Shown piece by piece: positions 1 through 6,233 of a DNA stretch of 64,000 nt. Position 1 is the stretch's first letter. Every line of letters starts with the position of its first letter. The notes beneath the pieces were generated by a model that had not been told where the DNA came from, ran no database searches, and saw nothing but the letters and a program-made list of their open reading frames with translations. Source of the stretch: Luteitalea pratensis (GTDB lineage Bacteria > Acidobacteriota > Vicinamibacteria > Vicinamibacterales > Vicinamibacteraceae); assembly GCF_001618865.1 (NCBI RefSeq), contig NZ_CP015136.1:5057001-5121000 (forward strand), in the 5' to 3' direction. A program made the position numbers and the translations under genes.

Positions 1-234
1 GCGCGTGCGCGCCTGAAGACGCTGGTGAAGGGGCTGCCGCGTGCTCACCGCGACGCGCTCCTGCTGGTAGCCACGCAGGAACTGACCTACGCCGAGGCCG
101 CGGCGCTGCTGGACGCGCCCGTCGGTACGGTGAAGTGGCGCGTGAGCGACGCACGGCGGTTGTTGCGGGAGCGGATGCAGCGGCAGGACGCCGGCCTTCG
201 CAAGTCGGCCATCGGCCTTCGCAGGGACACGTAG
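1..234 (+). CDS. RNA polymerase sigma factor (ECF-like), C-terminal fragment
   Basis: The frame is open from the first base, so only the last 77 residues are present. They form a sigma-70 region 4: a helix rich in Leu/Ala after GLPRAHRDALLL, then the helix-turn-helix LTYAEAAALLDAPVGTVKWR and an Arg-rich tail. Region 4 recognises the -35 element. The TAG stop lies in the GTAG edge of a palindromic repeat (235-255). A one-TM, anti-sigma-like protein follows 33 bp downstream, a common sigma/anti-sigma arrangement. Family assignment is good; the regulon is unknown. Confidence 0.85.
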   Translation, partial: ARARLKTLVKGLPRAHRDALLLVATQELTYAEAAALLDAPVGTVKWRVSDARRLLRERMQRQDAGLRKSAIGLRRDT

Positions 235-255
235 CCGCCGGACTTTGTCCGGCGG
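235..255. repeat. Palindromic repeat, CCGGACTTTGTCCGG core
   Basis: An inverted repeat with core CCGCCGGACTTTGTCCGGCG is edged on the left by GTAG, whose TAG is the stop codon of the sigma factor fragment. The same core recurs as two copies at 44206-44254. Confidence 0.8.
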
Positions 256-267
256 TCTGAAAACAAC

Positions 268-897
268 ATGACCGATCACGACGACACGCAACTCGATGCC
301 GCCCTCGAGGCGCTGGCTCGCCAGGACATACCGCCTGACCATGTGGCGCGCGTCCTCGCCCGGACCAGCGCGGAGCAGGCCAATGCGCCTGTCGATGCGC
401 GTGGCGGGCAGGTTCTGGTCTACCTCCGGCCGCGGTGGCTGTTCCCCATCGCCGCAACGGTGCTCGCGGTCCTGGGCGCCACGTGGCAGTTGAATCGGCA
501 GGTGGAGACCTGGCTCCCTGCGGAGACGGCCGGCTCGGAGAGCCGGCCCTACCAGCTCCATGTGTGGGGTGCGCCGGAGGAGATCGTGCAGCCCGTACTG
601 CCGCCGCAAGCGTACTGGGGCATGGATCCCTTCCGCGAGTTCGCGACGCTGCGGTCAGGAACACAGGAACACAGGAACACAGGAACACAGGGGGGGCGTC
701 AGGCAAGCGCGGGCACAGCGCGCAACGGGGCGGCGTGGGTGCCGCCGCCGTCGGACCTGCCACCGATCGATCTTGAATCCATTGTCGCGGCCTCGCTCGA
801 CGTCGCGCCTGCCGAACCACTCGAAGTCATTACGCTCGCGGACATCCCGCTGGCGACCATCGTGATCGGCCCGATCACCGAAGAGGAAGATCCGTGA
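268..897 (+). CDS. Anti-sigma-factor-like single-pass membrane protein
   Basis: A 209-residue protein with an acidic, soluble N-terminus (residues 1-50), one membrane segment (about 57-73, FPIAATVLAVLGATWQL) and a long external region. The topology and the sigma factor immediately upstream suggest an anti-sigma factor, but no zinc-binding HxxxCxxC is visible, so this rests on context. Two repeats lie inside the coding sequence: a palindrome at 528-548, and four tandem GGAACACA octamers followed by seven Gs (658-696), which encode a low-complexity Gln/His/Arg/Asn/Thr stretch. The stop overlaps the next gene's GTG start. Confidence 0.6.
   Translation: MTDHDDTQLDAALEALARQDIPPDHVARVLARTSAEQANAPVDARGGQVLVYLRPRWLFPIAATVLAVLGATWQLNRQVETWLPAETAGSESRPYQLHVWGAPEEIVQPVLPPQAYWGMDPFREFATLRSGTQEHRNTGTQGGRQASAGTARNGAAWVPPPSDLPPIDLESIVAASLDVAPAEPLEVITLADIPLATIVIGPITEEEDP
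528..548. repeat. Palindrome GGCCGGCTCGGAGAGCCGGC inside a coding sequence
   Basis: The palindrome is followed by CCTACC, as in the intergenic copies at 10256-10279 (opposite orientation) and 55909-55932. Here it is translated within the anti-sigma-like protein. Confidence 0.75.
658..696. repeat. Tandem octamer array (GGAACACA x4) plus G7 tract within a CDS
   Basis: Four exact 8-bp units at 658-689 are followed by seven Gs at 690-696. The unit length is not a multiple of three, so gain or loss of one unit would shift the reading frame of the anti-sigma-like gene. Confidence 0.85.
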
Positions 898-1577
898 ACC
901 CGATTGTCATCGCGCTCTTTGCCACCGCCCTGCTCGCTCCGGACTTCACGCAGGATCAGCCGAACGCGCCGCAGGCGCCACAGGCCGCGCAGCCAGCGCA
1001 GCCACGCACACCGCAGCCGGCCCAGGCCCCTCAGGGCGAGGAGCGCGAACGAATGATGCCGCCGCCCCCGCCAGCCGCACCGCCGCCGCCGGGTGAGCGG
1101 CGCCCCGCGCCGACACGCAACGTCAAGATCGACGTGACGATTACGGACCAGACCGGATCGGCAGCGCCGATGAAGAAGGTCGTCTCGATCATCCTCGCTG
1201 ATGGGCGTCCAGGGGGCGTGCGCAGCATGACCAGCGTACCGCTCGTGTGGGGCGGGCCCAATCGCGAACTGCCGCTCAACGTCGACGCCACGGCGATGGT
1301 GACGCCCGAACAGAAGGTGCTGCTCGATCTGCGCTTCAACTACGCCAGCGTCAGCGTCATGCCACCCGTGGGCGCTGGCGCCGGCCCGGCGCCAGTGACC
1401 GAGGAGGAGAAGGCTCGCGATCGCGACATGACCGCGCCGCGGCCGGCATTTGGCAACATCACCGAGAACCTCGCGGTGCTGCTCTCGCAGAACGTGCCCA
1501 TCGTCGTCGCACGGTCGGCCGATGCCGCCACCGACCGCACCGTGACCGTCGAGGTGAAGGCGGAGATTCTGAAGTAG
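894..1577 (+). CDS. Secreted protein of unknown function with Pro/Ala/Gln-rich linker
   Basis: A 227-residue protein starting at a GTG that overlaps the upstream TGA, so it is probably translationally coupled to the anti-sigma-like gene. The N-terminus (about 1-16, IVIALFATALLA) is signal-peptide-like. Residues 20-75 are a Pro/Ala/Gln-rich low-complexity linker. The C-terminal ~150 residues alternate hydrophobic and charged residues, suggesting a beta-rich periplasmic domain (VKIDVTITDQTGSAAPMKKV). I do not recognise the family. Membership of the sigma/anti-sigma operon suggests an envelope-stress role, which is inference. Confidence 0.6.
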   Translation: MNPIVIALFATALLAPDFTQDQPNAPQAPQAAQPAQPRTPQPAQAPQGEERERMMPPPPPAAPPPPGERRPAPTRNVKIDVTITDQTGSAAPMKKVVSIILADGRPGGVRSMTSVPLVWGGPNRELPLNVDATAMVTPEQKVLLDLRFNYASVSVMPPVGAGAGPAPVTEEEKARDRDMTAPRPAFGNITENLAVLLSQNVPIVVARSADAATDRTVTVEVKAEILK

Positions 1578-1579
1578 GC

Positions 1580-1642
1580 GGGAATCGGGAATCGGGAATC
1601 GGGAATCGGGCACCGGGCACCGGGCGCCGGGAACCGGGAATC
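1580..1642. repeat. Tandem heptamer array (GGGAATC-type, 9 units)
   Basis: Nine contiguous 7-bp units begin with GGG and end in C: GGGAATC x4, GGGCACC x2, GGGCGCC, GGGAACC, GGGAATC. The array starts two bases after the stop codon of the preceding gene. A related array with GGGTTCC and GGGCACC units is at 12934-12971. Confidence 0.9.
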
Positions 1643-1848
1643 GCGGATCGCGACGGTAGGACCTGAGCGGGGATGTAGCCGCCGGACTCCAACGATATTC
1701 ACCGCCTACGGCCTGCGGGCTGCAGCCTACCCGGACCGCATATCGTGACTACCGGTGGCGCTGGCGTCATAGATACTTGTCAGGCGGTCACCCCCTGGCC
1801 TGGCCCGGCGTTCGGAGGCGTCCCGGAAGCAATCAGTAGAATGTCGAG

Positions 1849-2319
1849 ATGAAGGCCGCGGCCGCATCTCGACAACACCAGTCGCACTCCCTCCGCTTGA
1901 TGCTGGAGCGATTTTCCACGGCGGTGACGCGATGGACGGGAGGGACATCCGCCTTCATGGTTGCCCTGGGCGTCATCGTCGTCTGGGCGGTGACGGGTCC
2001 CCTGTTTGCGTTCTCCGACACGTGGCAACTCGTGATCAACACGGGTACGACCATCGTGACCTTCCTGATGGTCTTCCTGATCCAGCGGGCGCAGAACAAG
2101 GACAACCGGGCCATTCACCTCAAGCTGAATGAACTGGTCGCAGCCGTCGAAGGCGCCAGCAACCGGTTGATCGACGCCGAAGATTTGACCGAGGACGAGC
2201 TGGAGCTGCTGCACCGGTTCTATACCGAGCTGGTCACGCTGTCGAAGAAGGACCGGCACCTGTCGGAATCCCACTCGGTCGAGGAGGCCAGGAGCCGGCA
2301 TTCGGACAAGCTCGCGTGA
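1849..2319 (+). CDS. Low-affinity iron permease family membrane protein
   Basis: A 156-residue protein resembling the bacterial low-affinity iron permease family. It has a short basic N-terminus, then two membrane segments (about 36-56, TSAFMVALGVIVVWAVTGPL, and 65-83, INTGTTIVTFLMVFLIQ), followed by the family's conserved QRAQNKDNRAIHLKLNELV and an acidic cytosolic tail (DAEDLTEDELELL). Despite the name, iron transport is poorly established for the bacterial members. It appears monocistronic. Confidence 0.8.
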   Translation: MKAAAASRQHQSHSLRLMLERFSTAVTRWTGGTSAFMVALGVIVVWAVTGPLFAFSDTWQLVINTGTTIVTFLMVFLIQRAQNKDNRAIHLKLNELVAAVEGASNRLIDAEDLTEDELELLHRFYTELVTLSKKDRHLSESHSVEEARSRHSDKLA

Positions 2320-2326
2320 GCACGGC

Positions 2327-2351
2327 GCATCAGGCATCAGGCATCAGGCAT
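2327..2351. repeat. Tandem heptamer (GCATCAG x3.5)
   Basis: Three GCATCAG units plus a partial fourth lie directly between the stop of the iron-permease-like gene and the next start codon. Confidence 0.8.
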
Positions 2352-2362
2352 TACTCTGTGTC

Positions 2363-2812
2363 ATGACTCGCGCACGTCTCTGGGGGTACTTCGCGGGCAC
2401 GGCCGCCGTCGCCGCGCTCTTCGGGTTCCTGTTCGGTTGGTACCAGGCGTACCCCGCGCAGCATTCGCGTGATCGGGCGCTGCTCCGACTCAGATTGTCG
2501 GAGGCGCGATCCCGCACGCTCGACACCCGCATCGCACTGCTCAGGCGCAACTACGGTGACGCCCGCCAGCACGTCCAGGAGGCGATTCGCCTGCTCGACG
2601 TCTTCAAGGCGTCAGGGCAACAGCAGCTGCCCGACACCGAGTCGGCCAAGGTGGATCAGGCGCAGCAACTCCTCAAGGACACGCTTGGCCTGGCGCCGAA
2701 CGCCACGGCCGCGGCACCCTCGGGCGCACGGCCCGAAGACCAGGCGGAGGCCAAGGCGCTGAATGCGGCGAACCTGTTGGGCGAGGTCTACCGCGCGACG
2801 CCGGAACCGTGA
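2363..2812 (+). CDS. Small single-pass membrane protein, unknown function
   Basis: A 149-residue protein with one N-terminal membrane anchor (about 7-27, GYFAGTAAVAALFGFLFGWY). The rest is helical with coiled-coil character: RDRALLRLRLSEARSRTLDT, a QHVQEAIRLLDVF helix and KVDQAQQLLKDTL. An Ala/Pro-rich linker near residue 115 precedes a short C-terminal helix. The architecture is that of an envelope tether or scaffold. No family is recognised. Confidence 0.6.
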   Translation: MTRARLWGYFAGTAAVAALFGFLFGWYQAYPAQHSRDRALLRLRLSEARSRTLDTRIALLRRNYGDARQHVQEAIRLLDVFKASGQQQLPDTESAKVDQAQQLLKDTLGLAPNATAAAPSGARPEDQAEAKALNAANLLGEVYRATPEP

Positions 2813-2922
2813 AACGGCCTCACTGATCGGCCTTCGGGAGCGGCTGCGCTGTCCGGCCCTCGGCCTTCGATCTACGCCCGGGCGCTTGAATCGTCGCGGC
2901 TGCACCTGGAGCGGCGCCCCTC

Positions 2923-2944
2923 GCGTCGACCTGAAGGTCGACGC
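2923..2944. repeat. Palindromic repeat, CGTCGACCTGAAGGTCGACG core
   Basis: A near-perfect inverted repeat followed by CTAC. The family recurs at 34210, 44276, 44331, 48642 and 48777. It lies in the 209-bp gap between the small membrane protein and the convergent glycerate kinase gene; the rest of the gap holds GTAGGCTGCAG-type short repeats. Confidence 0.85.
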
Positions 2945-3021
2945 CTACTACAGGCCGCAGGACGTAGGCTGCAGCCGGCTTTAGCCAGGCCGTAGGCTGC
3001 AGGCTGCAGGCTGTAGCCCTC

Positions 3022-4350
3022 TCAATATATGAGCGCGATCTGCAGATCCCCGACGTTGGTGTCGGTTGGTCCGGTGCGGATGAGAGTCCCCAGGCGCTTG
3101 TGCAACTCGTAGGCGTTGTTGTCGGCAAGCAGCGTCGCGATCGAGAGCCGCTGGGACGTCGCGATCGCGGCAGTGTCGGTGTCGGCCCACGCGCCCGCCG
3201 CGTCTGTCGGACCATCGACGCCGTCGGTCCCGACGCTGCTGAGCAGCATCGGCCGCGGCTCCCGCGAGAGCACATCAATCGCACCCGCGACCAACTCCTG
3301 GTTGCGACCACCGCGGCCCGTGCCGGTGACGGTCACGGTCGTCTCGCCGCTGCTGATGACGCAGAGCGGCCCCCGACGATCGGCGCCCGCGTCTCGCAGC
3401 GTCGTGACATGCGCGACGCCAGCAGCGCGCGCCTCCCCAAGCACTGGTGGGCCAATGACGACGACGTCGTAGCCGCGTCGCCTGGCGTCCTCTGCCGCGC
3501 CTGCCATCGCCACGTGCCGCGTGCCGATCAATTCGTAGCGGCTCCGCGCCATCGCTGCGTCTCCCGGCTTGGGTGACTCGCGGGCGTCGCCCGATACCCC
3601 ACGCTGCAGCCAGGTGCGGACGGATGCGGGCACCGCCTCCTGGGCCGCCATCCGCGAGACGATGCCCCACGCGTCGGCGAATGTGGAGGGATCAGGCACG
3701 GTAGGCCCCGAGCCGATCACGCTCGGGTCATCTTCGATCGGCGCGACCACGTCGGAAATCGCCAGCGTGAGCGTCCGTCCGGCACACGCCGCGGCGAGGC
3801 GGCCGCCCTTGATGCCCGACAGGTGCTTGCGGACGCAGTTGAGTTCGTCGATGGCGCGGCCGTCGTGCATCAGCGCACGCGTGATCTGCTGCTTCTCGGC
3901 CAACGTGACGCCTGGCACGGGACGACACAGCAGCGCCGAGGCGCCGCCGGAGAGGAGCACGATGAGCCGGCCGTCGATGGGCACTGCGCCAGCGGCGGCA
4001 AGGGCCGCATCGGCGGCCGCCACGCTCTCGCCGGTCGGCGTGGGATGCCCACCGGTGAACCACTCGACGTCGTCGGGCACACGATGCGCGTCGTGGGTCC
4101 CGACGCCGATGGCCCGCCGGGGCAACTCCGGCACGAGTGCGTACCACCGCTCGAGCATGGCAGCCGACGCCTTGCCAGCGGCGATCAGCGTGTAGGGCTG
4201 CCCTGCCGAAATGAGCGCGTGCGTACCCTGCAGCGCGCGGCGCAGGAGTGCTGACGCGGACACCGACGCGAGGCCAGCGGCGGTGATGGCGGCAAGGTCG
4301 TCGCGGGCGCGCGACGGGAGCGTCAATGGAGGCAGCGGCCGTCCACCCAC
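3022..4350 (-). CDS. Glycerate kinase, MOFRL family
   Basis: About 442 residues from a GTG at 4350. It matches the glycerate/hydroxypyruvate 2-kinase family: an N-terminal domain with VAAGKASAAM-type glycine loop (LIAAGKASAAMLERW), LLSGGASALLCRP in the middle, then the C-terminal MOFRL part with SSGETTVTVTGTGRGGRNQE and LLSSVGTDGVDGPTDAAGAW. It phosphorylates D-glycerate with ATP, linking the glyoxylate/tartrate and serine routes to glycolysis. The start is uncertain: GTG at 4350 or a TTG at 4326 that overlaps the stop of the 87-residue gene upstream. The longer frame reading further upstream is low-complexity and unlikely to be coding. Confidence 0.88.
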   Translation of the reverse strand: MGGRPLPPLTLPSRARDDLAAITAAGLASVSASALLRRALQGTHALISAGQPYTLIAAGKASAAMLERWYALVPELPRRAIGVGTHDAHRVPDDVEWFTGGHPTPTGESVAAADAALAAAGAVPIDGRLIVLLSGGASALLCRPVPGVTLAEKQQITRALMHDGRAIDELNCVRKHLSGIKGGRLAAACAGRTLTLAISDVVAPIEDDPSVIGSGPTVPDPSTFADAWGIVSRMAAQEAVPASVRTWLQRGVSGDARESPKPGDAAMARSRYELIGTRHVAMAGAAEDARRRGYDVVVIGPPVLGEARAAGVAHVTTLRDAGADRRGPLCVISSGETTVTVTGTGRGGRNQELVAGAIDVLSREPRPMLLSSVGTDGVDGPTDAAGAWADTDTAAIATSQRLSIATLLADNNAYELHKRLGTLIRTGPTDTNVGDLQIALIY

Positions 4351-4586
4351 GCCTGCGGGGCGGTGACGTGACTGAAGTGATCGAGGATGCCGCTGACGAC
4401 CTGATCGGCGCGGCCCTGGCGGCACAAGAGCTCGAGTTGATCCATCACGCGGTCGAGCGCGAGCTCGACGCAGGCGACCGTGTTCCGGGAGTAACAGTCA
4501 CGGTGGCTGTCGAGCTGATGGTGACAGCGCTGGAGTTCCTCGCGATAGAACTCCGCGAGCAGGGACACACGACGCATGGAGTCCAC
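4323..4586 (-). CDS. Small hypothetical protein (87 aa), coupled to glycerate kinase
   Basis: A short alpha-helical protein with several His and Cys residues (CHHQLDSHRDCYSRN) and a Leu-rich helix (LALDRVMDQLELLCRQG). It has no signal peptide or membrane segment. Its 3' end overlaps the putative start of glycerate kinase, so the two may be co-translated. It lies upstream of a cluster of division genes on the same strand but is separated from them. No family is recognised. Confidence 0.45.
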   Translation of the reverse strand: MDSMRRVSLLAEFYREELQRCHHQLDSHRDCYSRNTVACVELALDRVMDQLELLCRQGRADQVVSGILDHFSHVTAPQAWVDGRCLH

Positions 4587-4647
4587 GTTGATATTTCTTG
4601 GCGTGTCGGAGCGACACTCCCACTCTAGCGAGCCGCGCCACCGAGTG

Positions 4648-5568
4648 TCAACGGGAGATCTCGCGCGACCCCACCCACCCCGCGAGGGCTCCGGCCAGCA
4701 GCGTCACCACCGTAAGCGTAAGCATGTGCTGCCACGTCAGGAAGGGCACGTCTGGCAGATCCAGCGCCCGGCCCCAGGCCGACGCTGGCCCCTGCCCGAC
4801 GACCCACACCGCAGCCCGGAGCAGGAGCAGCGCCAGGACCGTCCCGGCCGCTGCCTGGAGCACGCCCTCGGCCACGAAGGGGCCGGAGATGGCGCGCGGG
4901 GGCGCCCCCACCAGGCCCAGCACCTCGATTTCGTCACGGCGCGCGTAGTAGCCGAGCCGCAGCACCGCGGCCACCGCCGCAAACGCCGCCAGCGCGAGCA
5001 GCACCGCCAGTGTCGTCACCACGCGTCGTACGGTCGTCACGGTCAGGAGCACACGGCGCAGGACTTCACGGTCGTAGATCACATCGTCCACGCCGGCGGC
5101 GCTGCGCAACCGCGTCACCAACGCATCGACCTGTGGCGCGGTCGCCGTGGGAGCGAGGCGCACCTCGATGACCGCGCCGAACGGCCGGTCCGGCAGCGCG
5201 GTGATCACCCCCGCCAGATCGGGAAAATCGGCCGTCACGCGCGCGGTCGCCTGCTCTGGGTCGAGCACATCAGCCACGGCCACTGCCGTGTCACTGCGAG
5301 CGATGCGGGCGGCCGCATCGCGATCGGTCGTGGTCGCCTCGCGCGCCAGGTACACCGAGAGTTCGGCGGCCTGCGTCATGCGCGCGGTCACGTCGCGCAA
5401 CGCGACCGACGCACCCAGGGCCGCGGCCATCACGAAGACGGCCGCACCGAGCAGCAGCGTGGACAGCAGGGTGACGCGCCACCGGCGCGTGAGTGAGGTC
5501 CGGGCCTCGTCGAAACAGTACCGGAGAAAACCGACGGCGTTGGCGTCTTCATGCCGGCGCGCGTTCAT
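4648..5568 (-). CDS. ftsX: Cell-division ABC transporter permease FtsX
   Basis: A 306-residue FtsX. It starts at the ATG that overlaps the ftsE stop (ATGA), after which MNARRHEDANAVGFLRYCFD leads in. A first membrane segment (VTLLSTLLLGAAVFVMAAAL) is followed by a large periplasmic domain (about 60-180, containing ELSVYLAREATTTDRD and the extracellular FtsX fold). Three C-terminal membrane segments form the MacB/FtsX permease core. With FtsE it couples the divisome to peptidoglycan amidase activation. The reading frame extends upstream but is only the shadow of ftsE. Confidence 0.92.
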   Translation of the reverse strand: MNARRHEDANAVGFLRYCFDEARTSLTRRWRVTLLSTLLLGAAVFVMAAALGASVALRDVTARMTQAAELSVYLAREATTTDRDAAARIARSDTAVAVADVLDPEQATARVTADFPDLAGVITALPDRPFGAVIEVRLAPTATAPQVDALVTRLRSAAGVDDVIYDREVLRRVLLTVTTVRRVVTTLAVLLALAAFAAVAAVLRLGYYARRDEIEVLGLVGAPPRAISGPFVAEGVLQAAAGTVLALLLLRAAVWVVGQGPASAWGRALDLPDVPFLTWQHMLTLTVVTLLAGALAGWVGSREISR

Positions 5569-6233
5569 GACGGCCTCCGGTCGCCAACCAGCTGGCCGTG
5601 CTGCAATTGCACGACACGCCGGCGCACGTACGCGATGAGGTCCTGGTCGTGCGTCGCCATCACCACCGTCGTGCCCGACGCGTTGATGTCCCGGAAGATG
5701 TCCATGACCTCCAGCGACAGCGCGCGATCCAGGTTGCCCGTCGGCTCGTCGGCCAGCAGGATGGATGGCGCATTCATCAGGGCCCTGGCGATCGCCACGC
5801 GTTGCTGTTCGCCGCCCGACAGCTGCAGCGGGAACGCTTCCATCCGGTGCTGCAGCCCCACCTGCTGCAGCAGCATCGACGCGCGCCGCCACTGCTGCGA
5901 ACGCGGCATGCCCATCACTCGCGCCACCGTCGCCACGTTCTCGAACACGGTGCGTGCGGGCAACAGCTTGAAGTCCTGGAACACGAACCCGACCGTCCGC
6001 CGGTACGCCTGACGCTCGTCGCGGCGCAGGGTGGCCAGGTCGGTCCCATTGACCAGCACCTGGCCGGACGTCGCGACGTCCTCGCGCAACAGCAGCCGCA
6101 GGAGAGTCGACTTGCCGGCGCCGCTCGGGCCCGCGAGGCAGACGAACTCGCCCTTGTCGATGTCGAGCGAGACGTCGCGCAGCGCGTCGGCGCCCTGCCC
6201 GTACGACCTGGTGACCGCAGCAAGCGTGATCAC
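5565..6233 (-). CDS. ftsE: Cell-division ABC transporter ATP-binding protein FtsE
   Basis: A 222-residue ABC ATPase starting at a GTG (MITLAAVTRSYGQGADALRD) that overlaps the stop of the upstream membrane-protein gene as GTGA. It has Walker A GPSGAGKST, Q-loop FVFQDFKLLP, signature LSGGEQQRVAIARAL, Walker B ILLADEPTGNLD and the switch histidine in MATHDQDL. The DFKLLPARTVFENVA stretch is characteristic of FtsE. It is coupled to ftsX by a 4-bp overlap. Confidence 0.93.
   Translation of the reverse strand: MITLAAVTRSYGQGADALRDVSLDIDKGEFVCLAGPSGAGKSTLLRLLLREDVATSGQVLVNGTDLATLRRDERQAYRRTVGFVFQDFKLLPARTVFENVATVARVMGMPRSQQWRRASMLLQQVGLQHRMEAFPLQLSGGEQQRVAIARALMNAPSILLADEPTGNLDRALSLEVMDIFRDINASGTTVVMATHDQDLIAYVRRRVVQLQHGQLVGDRRPS

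Noticed and set aside
699-1613. Long reading frames opposite or out of phase with real genes (for example antisense to 894-1577, 5598-6665, 6251-8302, 49000-50400)
   Set aside because: Arg/Pro/Ala-rich shadow frames of GC-rich coding sequence with no domain signals.
4351-4425. N-terminal extension of glycerate kinase up to 4425
   Set aside because: The added residues are Arg/Pro-rich and overlap the 87-residue gene in another frame; family members begin near the GTG at 4350.
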